From assembly GCA_008973525.1 (NCBI GenBank), contig WACJ01000372.1, positions 1 through 64,000 on the forward strand: a DNA stretch of 64,000 nucleotides, read 5' to 3'. This DNA is from Stenopsyche tienmushanensis. Lineage: Eukaryota; Arthropoda; Insecta; Trichoptera; Stenopsychidae. Below are positions 33,606 through 45,475 of the stretch, in pieces. The translations under genes were made by a program, and so were the position numbers. The stretch's first letter is position 1. Every line of letters starts with the position of its first letter. The notes beneath the pieces are model-generated. The model searched no databases and was not told the DNA's origin. It saw nothing but the letters and a program-made list of their open reading frames with translations.

Positions 33606-34614
33606 AAAAGATTGCATTCATGAAGAAAAGAGAAAGTTCTCCAAAATTGTATCAACTCTCCTTGCATATATTATTATAGCCCACGGGTTTTATCAAAGCA
33701 TGAAAAGCATCTAATTAATATGAAGTTTGATAATCATGCTTTTAATGCTCGCTTGTGACAAAGCGAGTACATCGACTTATATTAAATTGTATACCTTAGC
33801 CGTCATACTTTGTTTTGCAGGTTCTCACTTAGTCTGTAAGGGAATATTACACATTATAAGTTCTCGTTGAGCATTAATTTAAAGGCATTTCGAGACTTAG
33901 AGTTGGATCTTCGCCTCGCAAGGGTGCGCCTTTAACGAACAAACTTAATGAACAGTGTCAGACTAAAGCAGACATCACAAATACTTAATAAGACTATTTT
34001 GCACATTCGACAATTTATTCCATGTAAATGCATTATGTGTGGTTTGGAATTCGGTGCATGTTTGTCACGCGTCAAAAACACCGGTTTTGCAGTTTGACAT
34101 CGGTATCAGGGATTTTCGCAAATGCGCTTTATAAACGCTAAAGACAAAAAACATGGGGATGTTACGCGAAATATGAAAAGCTCGGAAAGCAGGCTGTCAA
34201 TAGTTGGAGAGTAATATTTTCGAATTAAATTTCGCAGTGATTCGATATCCGTCGTTGCTCGTCTCGGTTAATCGACTTCTATTGTTTGTATTAAGGAAAG
34301 ACATAAAAGAAGCCTTCCTCCATTGTCTCATACACTTTATCGTCTTGAATTGAAGTCGCTATAAAACCGATTCCATTAAAGTGCTAATAAAATTTATTGG
34401 ACTGAATCAGTGTACGCCGGCATTAAAACGAATTTAATCTACTACAGGTATTCATTTTATGGGCAGTCGATGTTTAAAGGACTTATTTAAGATCGGCTTC
34501 CCGGTTTTGTTTGCTTAGATAAGAAAAAATCCACAAGGATCAATACAGCCAGCATTAGTTGTGTTGGTAAATGTGCAATTAATAGCCATAATTTAATTTT
34601 GTAAGATCCACTTA
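33606..34614. other. Spacer, no gene recognised
   Basis: No repeat or frame stands out. Confidence 0.45.
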
Positions 34615-34835
34615 TCTATCAGGACCGTCGCAGCGTGTATGAAGCTTGTACATAAATAAATAAAAACTGTCAATAGCATACAATATTCGGTCATTTCTTC
34701 AAGTAAACATAAATAATACCCTTTAAATCGAATCTTTATAACATTAAAAAATCATTGTTAGTCGATAAATTTGGGTTAACGATCTATACAATTGTACGAT
34801 GTACGCAAGATATTCTCTCCGTCTCTGTTTTTCTC
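34615..34835 (+). repeat. X-family dispersed repeat
   Basis: CGTCGCAGCGTGTATGAAGC, AATAAATAAAAACTGTCAAT, ATATTCGGTCATTTCTTC, TAGTCGATAAATTTGGG, ACGATCTATACAATTGTACG and the CT-rich GCAAGATATTCTCTCCGTC in family order. Confidence 0.55.
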
Positions 34836-36110
34836 CAATAATACTAAACTAGTTGTTAATTGCGAATTCATGAGTCGCTGTTGATATGTGGAACGTAGAA
34901 ACGTAGTACTTTGCCGCGGGAAGACGCATTCTTCTCATCGGCATCGCGTATATATCTCGTAGCTGCGATCTATTTCCAAGTAAATAAATATGGCAAATGA
35001 ACCCACGTAGGAGTTCGTTTACCCTGAGAAGTGTGATCATGTGTTCGGATAGTGGGAGATCATTGGCTTAAATCCAATAAAATAAATGTATTTACATGAT
35101 GAAATTATAATGAATATATCTTGTAGTTCAAAAATCTGTATTTTAAATCAAAGAGTTAAGAGGTGGTATAATGGAAGAGATTGCCTAATTAAAACGCTTT
35201 TTAATCGCTACACCGAAATAAAGACTTTGAATGATGCTGATTGACTAATCGTCTGTAGGAGCAAAAAAAGAAGCATCATTCATATTCAGCGGCAGACGAG
35301 CGCAGCCAATTGATTGCGTCCTTTCAGTGCGACACCCTTGTAAATATTCCAAAACGGAAAATGTAAACTAACTAAAAAACAGCGGAAGCCATTTCAAAGA
35401 TAATTAAGCTTAAAGTGCAAAATGAAATACCGAAGAGCTGTAGGTACAAATCGAGTTTTGAAACGGCGACTAACGAGTGCACCATAACGACCCTCGAAGT
35501 CCCCCGCCGCAGAGACGACCTGCAGAGTGGATGTTTTGAATGGAAGGGAAGATGGAAAAATGTGCAGAGACGGGCGGGACAAGCAGACAGACGGGTCTTT
35601 TGTGCCCGAGGCCTCGCCAAAGTGTATTTAACCGCGGAGTGAACTCGAAAAGGACAAAATAAAAATGCACGACGATGGCTTTGACACGAGACAAGGCACG
35701 ATATAAATGGAACGCTGCAATGAGGGAAAAAGGTAAAATGGAACGCGAAAAAAATAAATATACTTAAAGGATGATACTGTGGGCGCGTGGATACGGAGAT
35801 AAAGCGTTCGGCTACATTTGCAATACCATTTTTGCAGCGTGCGAGAAATATCTGCTGCACCCCTTTTAGCGTTTTTGTGCTTTTTTACAGGCGCATTTAG
35901 ATGGAAATGTTTGCTCTGTGCTGCTAAGGGCGCTTGGTTGCATTTCATTTAACGCGGGGGATAATTTATACACAGTCCCCTGAAATGCTTCAATGGCACG
36001 GTCTAAAGAATAGCAATAAGAAGATAATTAACCAAATTCAAATATATTCAATCTGACAGAGTAGAAAAAAGAGAGCAGGTGGTATACAGATCGGCATGTT
36101 ATTTGACAAT
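34836..36110. other. Spacer with overlapping open frames on both strands
   Basis: 35370-35950 is stop-poor in several frames at once on both strands, which reflects base composition rather than coding. No motif is recognised. Confidence 0.4.
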
Positions 36111-36402
36111 TGTAACGTTGAAGCGGGAGCGCTCTTGAGGGCAGAGTCCCCGGGCGATTCCCCGCCCCCACGTGCTCGTCGGGATGGCCGCACTAGCTCA
36201 CGGGTCCGTTCTTCTATCGGGCCGTGATGTTGCTGGACGAATGGATGGGAATAGACGGGCGTTGAATAGAAACACACCCTTCTCTAAATAACTATTTATT
36301 CCAAACGAGAGAGAGATCTGGCTGCAGGAGGGACGACCTCCCGCAGTCAAGGCTAACCGACGACGCTCCCGACTCCCGCCTCCTCCGCGTCACTACCACG
36401 GA
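36111..36402 (+). mobile_element. Y-family LTR fragment (copy D), 5' end intact
   Basis: Starts TGTAACGTTGAAGCGGGAGC, the best left end of the family. It runs through GTCCCCGGGCGATTCC, ACGAATGGATGGGAATAG, TAAATAACTATTTATTCC and the hairpin GGCTGCAGGAGG...CCTCCCGCAGTC. It stops after CCTCCGCGTCACTACCAC, so the last about 150 bp are missing. Confidence 0.55.
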
Positions 36403-37033
36403 TCACGTCGGAGAAGATCTAGTTAATAGATAAATTAATGTATCTGAGAAAGGAATTGATTTAAGATAATCAGTAGATTGATTCAGAAAGAGCACTATTG
36501 CATTGGAAAAATAGAAACAAGCATTTACAAACACGATTATATGCATTAATATTATAAAAATGATGGTAATTCGCGGGATTAAAATACTCAAAGATTATGC
36601 TCTGTATTATATTATACTGTCTGTAGTGTTTCAGCTAATCCAGAATGGAATGGAATGGAATCTTCAGAGCGGTTCTTCGTTCCTGTTTATTATCAAACGG
36701 ATAATGGAGCTCCAATAAACATCCAATCCAATAGTTTGAAAGTAGTGAGAATCATATGGCTTTGTACAATATAATAATTTCATATATCATCAGACTTTTA
36801 AAGAAATGTTTCCAGAACAACGCATATTTTGCATTGAAATTTGGCGCGTATATTATGAAAATAAAAATATTAAAATGAATCATAATTTTGTTTCCAAAAG
36901 ATTACCAAAACATGCTAAGCAAGGCATTAAACCACTAGTACACGAGACTCTCTATGACGGCTCGCGAAACGTTTTTTGACGATCCCTATACAATTTAAGT
37001 GGGACAAATGACGCATCTCACTCTTATGTCGTC
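36403..37033. other. Spacer, no gene recognised
   Basis: Contains a short GGAAT microsatellite at about 36643-36660. Confidence 0.45.
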
Positions 37034-37440
37034 TTAACCTTTTGAGGAGTGAGTCAATTGTAAATAAGAACTGTTGATAGAATACAAGACCACGTCATTT
37101 TTTTACATAAACAATACGCAAGAAATCGATTCATTTGCTCCTGCTTTAGAAGGAAATGATAATCGGACAAAGACTCATTCAACAAGCAGCGACGAACAGG
37201 AAGCAATTAAATAAATAAACACTGTCGATAGCACACAATATTCGGTCATTTCGTTGCGTAAACAATTAACAAACTTGAAATCGAAATCATTATTAGTCGA
37301 TAAATTTGGGATAACGATCTATACAATCGTGCGATGTATGCGAGGAAGCTCTACATCTCTGTCTCCAGAACTGCGCTACGTTCTCTCTCTGTCTCTGTCT
37401 GTCTCCGAGCTCAATGTACAAGAGTGTACGAGATAGCCCT
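37034..37440 (+). repeat. X-family dispersed repeat, longest copy
   Basis: Begins TTAA (37034-37037), CCTTTTGAGGAGTGAG. A diverged core follows (AAGAACTGTTGATAGAATAC, 37066), then GACAAAGACTCATTCAACAA, a second core (AATAAATAAACACTGTCGAT, 37211), TAGTCGATAAATTTGGG and a CT-rich tail ending GAGCTCAATGTACAAGAGTG. Its first 170 bp also match 62745-62990 in reverse orientation. Two core units in one copy may reflect nested or tandem insertion. Confidence 0.5.
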
Positions 37441-38867
37441 TTGACAGGCTCACTCAGGTGATCCGCTGGGTGAGTGTTCAAAATGAAACTCGGAGATCAT
37501 GATATTTTTAATATTGAGTGCTGTACGAAGAGGCTTTAGTCTTGCAGGGGACTGTTTGTGGCTGCACCATGATGGTGACGATATTCCAGCATTTTTAATA
37601 TTTCTACATAATATTAGCAATATTTCACGAAATATTTAGATGACACTCGATATTTACTCGATATTATCCGCATTAACATTTCCGTATTTTGTTAAGATGT
37701 TAGATAAGGAAGTGTTTCAATTAGTATGTAGCGAACAAGGAATAGCGGTGGGAATTATGTAAAAGTAAAGAGCGTCGAAAGGTAAGACGTATTTCGCGTG
37801 TTAACATGTCTTCCCGTAATTCAATTGTCGCGAGTGAAGTGTTTCATTTAGTTGTTGCGCTCGAGGCGAAAGGCCGAATAGATTGAATCTATAAAAGGCC
37901 GAGGATTAGGAACGGTTTTCGCACATCGCTCGGAGTGGGTTCGGAGACCTACATATATTCATTGGGTAATTTATATAATAAGCTCAGGGAAGAATTAATC
38001 GTAGATTCCGGGTAATAAAGCAGCGGGATAAATTATAATCCGACAGCATGTAGAGGGAGCTGGCAGTCGGAAGTCTGGAGGAACAGGACACGCTGCAAGT
38101 AATCCCCACTAATCTCCGCCTAAGCTGGATCATTTTCATAATAATATTTCAACCGGGGCAGCATCAAAGCGAACTCGGCTATAAACTAGCCCGGCGGCAG
38201 CCAGAGACGGTTAAGTAACTGGATGAAGAATGGCCAGGAGTGGATCCGCAAGCAGCACGGACGCAAGACATATTAGGGTACATTTGATCCTCGCCATTAG
38301 AAGGCGCATTAGCAGTGCTCCTGATATTGGATAACCGCGACCGCAGTATCAGCTCGTTACCATCGCCGAATCCATTTAGACCGCCTTATTAGCGATCTTA
38401 TTATTGATAGTCGACGGAAGTGGATCCGATTATAGCATATCCTCAAACGGGGAATTTCCAGTTGCGGAGGCTGCGTGAGATTCCACCGGTAAATCCTCTG
38501 ACATTTGGGTTGAACATGATCTTGGCATCATGGCTTTATCGCACTCCAGCTTACGAGCAAACGAAAAAAGCAGAGATCAGCGACTTATCATAGCTATTGA
38601 TATTTCCAAGATTAGATCCAATATTGATAGCCCAGAAATTTGAATTCCAGTATTCCATTTGATTCAAACATTTTGGCGATTGGTATTCTTAATAAACGAT
38701 TTAATAAGTTTTCAATATAAAAATATGTTTTTACTGACTAATAATATGCATGATATAAAAGTTCTAAAATAGGCAAAACAGAATATTTTTCAGTGTTCAG
38801 AAATAGTTCAAAAACACTTTTATCATATAGGTGTATGAAAAATATAGAAATTTGGGTTTCCTATATA
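37441..38867. other. Spacer, no gene recognised
   Basis: 38040-38580 is moderately GC-rich with no repeat in the window and no convincing frame. Confidence 0.4.
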
Positions 38868-39290
38868 TTAGATCGTCCAGTCAAAAATGTGGTTTTTTTC
38901 GAGCGTTTCGTCTTTTAGTCTGGATCTGATTTTGGAAGCCATGCAATTTGCTGCTGAAAATGCACGCTCAGCTTCCACACTCGTTGGAGGTATCGTCATC
39001 AGATATTTAAATGTTGGTTGGAGTTGACCGCGTGAGCCCCCATTTTCGTATAACACCATCAACGTGACTGATAAAATTCCTTTCTGCTTAGACACGGACT
39101 GAAACTCGTAAAATTCCCGATTTCCTGCCAAATTATTTATTTCCGTCGCTGCAGATGAATACTTATATACTATAATACTTTGATGTGATTCGTAATTATA
39201 TTACGGAGGAATACAAAAATTCTGAACCCCGTATCTATTATATTTCATATCGATATTTCCATTATTAGAGTCGAGGTGTAGTAAATACAT
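38868..39290 (-). pseudogene. hAT transposase C-terminal relic
   Basis: A minus-strand frame of 87 codons contains PTFKYLMTIPPTSVEAERAF followed by SAANCMASKIRSRLKDETL. This is the hAT C-terminal dimerisation motif (SVEAER-F-S, then R-RL). It sits about 30 residues into the open part and ends with the expected short tail. No zinc finger or RNase H-fold core remains. The DNA continues to 39290 and matches window positions 1-150 in reverse. Terminal repeats and duplications are not identified. This hAT differs from the MITE at 15919, as the ends are unlike. Confidence 0.72.
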
Positions 39291-39414
39291 CACCGGTAGG
39301 GAAAGGTTAATATAACAATTTGATATGTACTGTATATATGCATACATAGATTAGACAGTTACTGCCGCTAGGCGATGAGATCAAGGTGGTGGGCGTGAAT
39401 ACGTCATGATTTAA

Positions 39415-39700
39415 TCGACAAAGAGAAGAAACAACCGTTTTTACACCATATTGTAACTGGATATGAAAAGTGGACGTTGAACTCAAATTAAAAACGCAAA
39501 AGACAAGGACATTCAAAGGGGTAGGTAATGAAACCAACCCCTCGACCGGGTCTAACAGTAAGAAAAGCTCTTTTAAATGTATAGTGGGACTCCAAAGGGA
39601 TAATATACCATGTAGTCCTTCCATATGGTCAAACCTTAACGAGGGAGATTTATTGTTCACAATTAGGAAGTTTAAAAGTGGCGTTGAGTATTAAGAGGCC
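39415..39700 (+). pseudogene. Mariner transposase relic, central part
   Basis: Reads QPFLHHIVTGYEKWTLNSN, then KRKRQGHSKG, KPTPRPGLTVRKALLNV, WDSKGIIYHVVLPYGQTL and YCSQLGSLKVAL with three in-frame stops. This is the middle of a mariner transposase around the first catalytic residue, where TGDEKW has become TGYEKW. The helix-turn-helix and the later catalytic aspartates are absent, and no terminal repeats are seen. The catalytic change shows it is dead independently of the stops. Confidence 0.75.
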
Positions 39701-39914
39701 AGGTGTAGTCAACCGTCGCCAAATTCTTTAGCAATATGATAATTCGCGTTTCCATAAATTTTAATTTAAAAAACGACTTTCCTGACTGGACAATCTATTA
39801 TTGATGCTAATTACGGTAAAGTAACGAAAAACCATCCTTGCAACTATTTTTTTCCGAAAGTGGATACTGTAAACTAAGCTGGAAAAGGTTTTTATATGAT
39901 TGGACTTCAGCTGG

Positions 39915-40000
39915 ACCCGCAGTATGTGCGGGCATACTCTCTCTGGATCATTTGAATGCGCTCGCAACATGTGCGGGCATACTCATCAAAAGGTTATATA
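39915..40000 (+). repeat. V-type repeat with GCATACTC units
   Basis: GCAGTATGTGCGGGCATACTC, CTCTGGATCAT and a second CAACATGTGCGGGCATACTC unit before ATCAAAAGGTTA. It aligns with 42246-42329. Confidence 0.5.
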
Positions 40001-41759
40001 TGTATTTACGGGGCGTTCTCACCGAAATACATAAGATGGATATCAGACTGTAAGCGACGCATTTATCAATGTAAAACATGTTTAGAACGCAATTTGATGA
40101 TAATGTGGATCTTATTTTTATACAAATATCCAATATAAATGTCAAACGACCCCTATAACATAAATATTTTTCTGGTCGTAATGGCAAATATTCCATGCGA
40201 CCGCAGTCTGTGTAAATATTTAGAGTTTTCAAGCGGCATTTTGTAGCGAAAGCGAACAACATCTGCTTCGCGGAATACATGCAAAAAGTCGCAAAACTGT
40301 CAATACTAATAAAACACGTTTTTTTTCCCAACTACGGCGAAATTGAAACAAAAGCATCCGACGTCTGTGGCAAAATGGATCCGAAGACGGGAAACATTTA
40401 TACGTTATATTTTACTTTCAGGTCGGAGAGTTGAATGCGATGTTTACTCTGCGGGGACACAACACAGTTCAATGTAAACAAGTTGCGAACCATTTTACCG
40501 GAGACCAACTTTAGTTGGCTGAAAGTTTCCAGCGCCGACCCACCCTTGGCTCTTGTCGTGCCAAACGATTTATAGCGGGACATTTTCAGCTGAAAATTTG
40601 GGTAAAGCCTTGGTGGCTGCCGGCCGGAAATGCAGCTGGATGTGGACCGAGCTTTTAAGCCTCGAGCCATCAAAGGCAATGAACGCCAATTGTGCTATCG
40701 CCTGGCAATTCTCCGAAACAAGCTACATCTTTGCACAACGGACCAAATTGAATAGGACTCAAACAACAAATACAAGTCCAATTTCAAGTTTTTTTTGTGT
40801 CTATTTGGGTTATATTATTACTTTGAGTCATTATGTCGAAGATCAAAACCGATTTATTATCCTTTCGATTTATACTTTGTGTTTGTTCATCAGGTTTTAC
40901 CAGTGAAAAATTTATTCCGCTAAACGAGCCCACGAGGCCCTAAAACGTTTCAATACAATAAACAGAAGATAATGGTTTATTCAAGCTTCACATGCTATAA
41001 AAATAGCCGAAGAAAACCGTCGGCGGTTACGGTATAAGCTACGTTCACTTATTCCGAAGATCAGACGCACCAAGTTCTGAATTGTTTGTTAAAGTTATAC
41101 TAGAATAACTGCTTGTGTTTATCTTCGGAATTTTGGGAAGTTTTTCATTGTGCTTTCTTTGAGCAGTTCGGATGAATTTAAATTGAATCTCAAAGACGTT
41201 TGAGCGAATTCGGATTTCTATCAGCATTAATGGCCTCTGTGTGTCTGGCGGAGTACTAACAATTTTACGAGCGCGAATTTCAATCGAAGATCCGCCACAT
41301 CGTCGGCCGGGAGCGTCGCGACGCTATATGCGAGCTCCGTACAATTACAAACGTAATACGTTTCAGTATGACGAAACGGGGGAAAAAAGCACGACAAAAA
41401 TAATACGGCTGAAATGGAAAACAGACGGGAAACAAATTCGCCGAAAGAAAATTCCGCGAAAACGCGAACAAATGCAACGCTTAAAAACACTCTCATCAGC
41501 AAAAAATACATGAAAGCATTTCGCCTAATTATATACAGATGCAAATTAAATTGGACTTCGGATGAAAAAATCTTATAAAAACATATTTGAGCTTTTTGTG
41601 CATCTAATTTAAGTTATAATGAGAGATTTCTATCACGCAGAAAAATGATATTTCCACATATTTTTTTCATATTTTCTTTAAATAGAACTTTGCATAAAAC
41701 AATATTAAAAAGCTTTAATGAGCGTTTTCTGTGTATCTAGTTGAACGCTTGAAAGTATT
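40001..41759. other. Spacer, no gene recognised
   Basis: 40180-40740 and 41040-41515 have stop-poor frames on both strands, none with a known motif. Confidence 0.4.
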
Positions 41760-41760
41760 A

Positions 41761-42135
41761 TCTTCTATATATATAAAAATCAATGTCTCGCGTCCGGATA
41801 TTTGTTCGTTTGTTTGTTGTCGCGATTTTTGTCCGCTCGGCCGCGCTCGGCGGCTCGCCAGTCGCTATACGAAGTGAGGGAGAGCGCACGCATCCTAACC
41901 TCTCACTCTCACAGCAATATATCGCGCAGCTTTCCAATTAAGCGCGTGTTGCTAAGCAACCACATCCAACATATGCATCTCCAAATCAATAAATAAACAA
42001 ATCACTCATTCATCAGCGAGTACCCGCAAAGCAAAGCAATGCCCGACCTTGGATGCATCTTCACACATAACAAATCAATCAATAGGTGTGGCATTGCAAC
42101 GCATGCCACACCTATTCGCTATTCGTATTCGCTAG
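41761..42135 (+). mobile_element. Non-autonomous Helitron
   Basis: Starts TCTTCTATATATATAAAAA after an A and ends GCTAG before a T, matching the Helitron rule of 5'-TC, 3'-CTAG and A|T insertion without duplication. Near the 3' end is a perfect 14-bp stem (AATAGGTGTGGCAT, 42081-42094; complement 42103-42116) with an 8-base loop, 15 bases before CTAG. At 375 bp it has no Rep or helicase coding sequence; the 64-codon frame inside is incidental. An alternative start at 41764 is possible. Confidence 0.85.
42081..42116 (+). terminator. Helitron 3' hairpin
   Basis: 14-bp perfect stem with loop TGCAACGC. In Helitrons the 3' hairpin is taken to mark the end of rolling-circle transfer. Confidence 0.8.
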
Positions 42136-42329
42136 TTTTTTTTATAAAAATGGATATACCAGTTTAATATTTAACATAATAATTTAAATAAATAATATTC
42201 TATTAGAAATACAAACACAGCATTGTAAATAAAGTGCTATGGAACGCTGCCCGTAGCATGTGCGAGCATACTCTCTCTGGATCACTCCAGTGCGCTCGCA
42301 GCATGTGAGGGCATACTCATCAAAGAGTT
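42136..42329 (+). repeat. V-family MITE fragment
   Basis: ATTCTATTAGAAATACAAAC, GTGCTATGGAACGC, then two CATGTG.G.GCATACTC units and CATCAAAGAGTT. The left half aligns with 33362-33430 and the right half with 39915-40000. Confidence 0.5.
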
Positions 42330-44965
42330 TTTTTTACACTCAAAACTAGTGTCTTTCTATAGCAATGGAATTGAAAAGCTATCTTTAAGATGGAGAGAAA
42401 TTGTAGACAGTGGAGGAAAATATATAATTGTTTAAAATGTTAAATTTTGTTTAATTTACACTGTTTAAAAATATTCCTCTTCAACTGATCTGATAAAATA
42501 AAACCCCAAATCAAACGTGAACCAAGGAGATTTCAAAAAATATCAGGAAATTATTCGGTCGTAAAGGGTCACTTTATATATGATTCTCGTACCGATGGAG
42601 TGCTATATTTTTTAATTTGAAGAAATCTAGTAAATATTATTTTTTTCAGTGAATTGGAATTTTTCAAACAAGCTCTGTTTAATGTTTCGTTTTTTTTTCT
42701 TCATGAAGATTATAAATTCCATTAAAGAGCACTTTGCAAATACCATAACAATTAAAATAATAAATACTTCAATAGTGGATGCTGTTTATTATCCAATGAT
42801 GTGTCAAGCTATTCATAAACATAATTCAACGATATTAATAAATAGCCTAATTTTATTTACGTCTTAAAAACTTTCATTCATTAATTTTTTATTATATTAT
42901 AATAAAAAAGCTGAGTTTCATGGGCATTTGACTAATATTTCCTAAGCCCTATTTTCATTAAAAATAAGGATGGCTTTAATATTTTTTTTGCTGTGGTAAA
43001 AATACCCGTACTCACCGATGATATGTATTTGGTACACCACTATTGCATTTATTGACTATAGTTAAGGTTGATGTAAAATATATTTATTGTAAAGTTATAA
43101 AAGTTGTATTTTGATGAGCCCATGTGAAAATTAAACGATATTCAATCTAATTCAGCTATAAATAAATAAAAGCGTAATAAAAATGCGATAGAAAGAATAA
43201 AGCAGCATAAACACTTCTTGTTAAAAATCAACAGTGAATTGGTGTTAATAAAAATATAAGTGTTAGTCGATTCGACTAACATTAAAGCTTTCCTCGGAGT
43301 AAACTTTTATGAATGCGTAAAATACAATTGCAATGTATGAATTTCCATATTTTATTTATAAGAATGACATTAAAGTTGGTATGTTTATAGACGTCCAAGT
43401 GAAAAAGGGATCGAGTAAAATAACATATTTCCATCCCTGCACAGGCAATGAATCAAGTGTCAGCTTGTGCCTCGTGACCTCTCGGCCCTTATAGTGTAAA
43501 CAGTACCCTTTTTCCTATCGAGCATTGAATATGAGGCCCTAAGTTGACGGGACGCAGAAGCGAAACAGACAATGGGACGTATAAATTCCTGGCATACGGG
43601 CAGGGTACGATGTCGTAATCGCTCATAGCACCGGCAGCTTCCGTCCCACGTATTTCAAATTGATAGGCTCTCCGTCGCAGGCCTGCGAACTATTTAACTG
43701 GCGACCCGCCGAGACGACCCTCAGGACCTGCTCCTCATAATTTCCACCCGGAGTAAACAGCGGCAACACCCGGAATTCACACAAGAGGAATTCGGACCTT
43801 CGATAACGCAAAAATTTGTCGATTTCCCTGCGCTTTATTACGGCGTCGGACGTACGCCTGCCGCTTCCCAAATATCGAGCACGCATTAAATTAAAGGGTC
43901 AAAAATGCAGGCATTTCTAGCATTTCCGAATATAGAATTCGTATATTAAAAATACACGACGTTCCCGCTTAATTCCCATTTCCGAATCGAATTTCCTGCT
44001 GCTACACGTTTCCGCGCGAATTCGAGCTAAGAAAATATTTTGAACGGCATTTAAAGCGGAAGTACATGTCTCGAATTCGAGATGTGCAGAAGCGGAGAAG
44101 GTAACGGGAAACAGGTGTGCAAGCCGGAAAACAAACACACTTTATACTGCAAAAACATGTTAGCGTCAATCGGATTTGTTGGGTTCTGCAATGGAAGAAT
44201 TCTGGACGGAGATGTGGGGAATGTTTCCGGGCTATGGCTGCGGAAGTGAAATGTACAAATATGAGGCGCCCCACTTTGTGAGGGAAATCGCACAAGCCTG
44301 AATTTATATTGCCAGCTTTGGAAAAAACGTCCATATTGATATCCACACAAGTGCCACTTACGGTACAAATATTCCCGAAAAAGATTTACATAAATACAAA
44401 CAGGGGCCAAATCGTAATATCCTACAGGGAATCAGATTCATACTTTGTATGTTAACTAGGCGAAGACGATTCATTGATACGATTGTATTTATTGTATTGG
44501 ATACAGGTAGGGATTCCGATTTCTCGGTGATTTTAATATCTCGAGAAATGAGAATTTTCGAATTCATCGCTCAAATTTCTCGATTAATAAAATAATGTAT
44601 GTAAAACAGTAAATTATTGCATATAAATATTATTAGCTTAATATAATAATTTGCTGAAATCGCTGTGGTTGGATGAGTTATTAAAATCTTTCGACTTTCT
44701 GAGAAAAAAATAATATTTTTATGTCGGAACGAATAAGTTCAGGACGTATCTTTTGTTCCTTAAACAAAGATAAGACGAATTTGAACGTAAGAAATTTGTG
44801 AACATTTTTTTGTCCTATCTAGAAGCCTAATAAAAGCTTTCATACAGAATGCATTTTTGCATAATTCAGATACAGTGCAATTATTAAAAAATGGTTGTAT
44901 TTGTACAAAAAATAATCGAACCAATTCTAATTTAAAATGTCAATAGTGTATCTAAATCTAAAATG
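42330..44965. other. Spacer, AT-rich then GC-richer
   Basis: 42330-43420 is very AT-rich. 43430-44400 is richer in GC with several stop-poor frames but no motif. No element recognised. Confidence 0.4.
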
Positions 44966-45050
44966 GGGATATATAATTTAATATGTGGCCCGCGGAGCTA
45001 TGATGCATTTCCAAAGTGGCCCGCAAGATCATTTGGGTTGGCCAACCCTG
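44966..45050 (+). mobile_element. hAT MITE right end
   Basis: Ends GGTTGGCCAACCCTG; read inward from the end this is CAGGGTTGGCCAACC. Inside are GTGGCCCGCGGAGC and AGTGGCCCGCAAGATC, the paired GGCCCGC motifs of many hAT ends. The 8 bases after it are GTTTAGAC; no matching copy or left end was found, so it is truncated. Confidence 0.5.
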
Positions 45051-45473
45051 GTTTAGACTTTAGAATTCTAAGAATTTTAAAAGGACTATTTCCGAGAAAT
45101 AAACTAAATCTTAGAATTTTCAATCGCTTAATTCTGAGAAAATCATCAATGATGATTTTCGAGATTGACGAGAAATTGTGTAATTATTAGAATTTCAAAC
45201 TATTTAATTGTAAGAAAATCAGTGACGTTCTGATGATGATCCTCAATTTATGCTGCCAAATCTCAGTCTATTTCTGCCAATGCCGATCTTCCAGCTTGAT
45301 GTCGGAAATAAGTACTTGCGAAGGCAACGAAAAACAAACTAATTTATGCAAAACATCAATAAAATCATGATAGCGGCTATGATTACGAAATGGTTTCGAA
45401 CTTAAAAAATAAAACGGAAAGTAACTGAATCGTTGCTTAGTTATGCCTAAAAGTTCACCGAGTCTTTCTATGA
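45051..45473. other. Spacer
   Basis: Nothing recognised. Confidence 0.45.
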
Positions 45474-45475
45474 TA

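Noticed and set aside
35372..35948. Overlapping open frames of 62-162 codons on both strands
   Set aside because: Several frames are open together in both directions with no motif, which reflects composition rather than coding.
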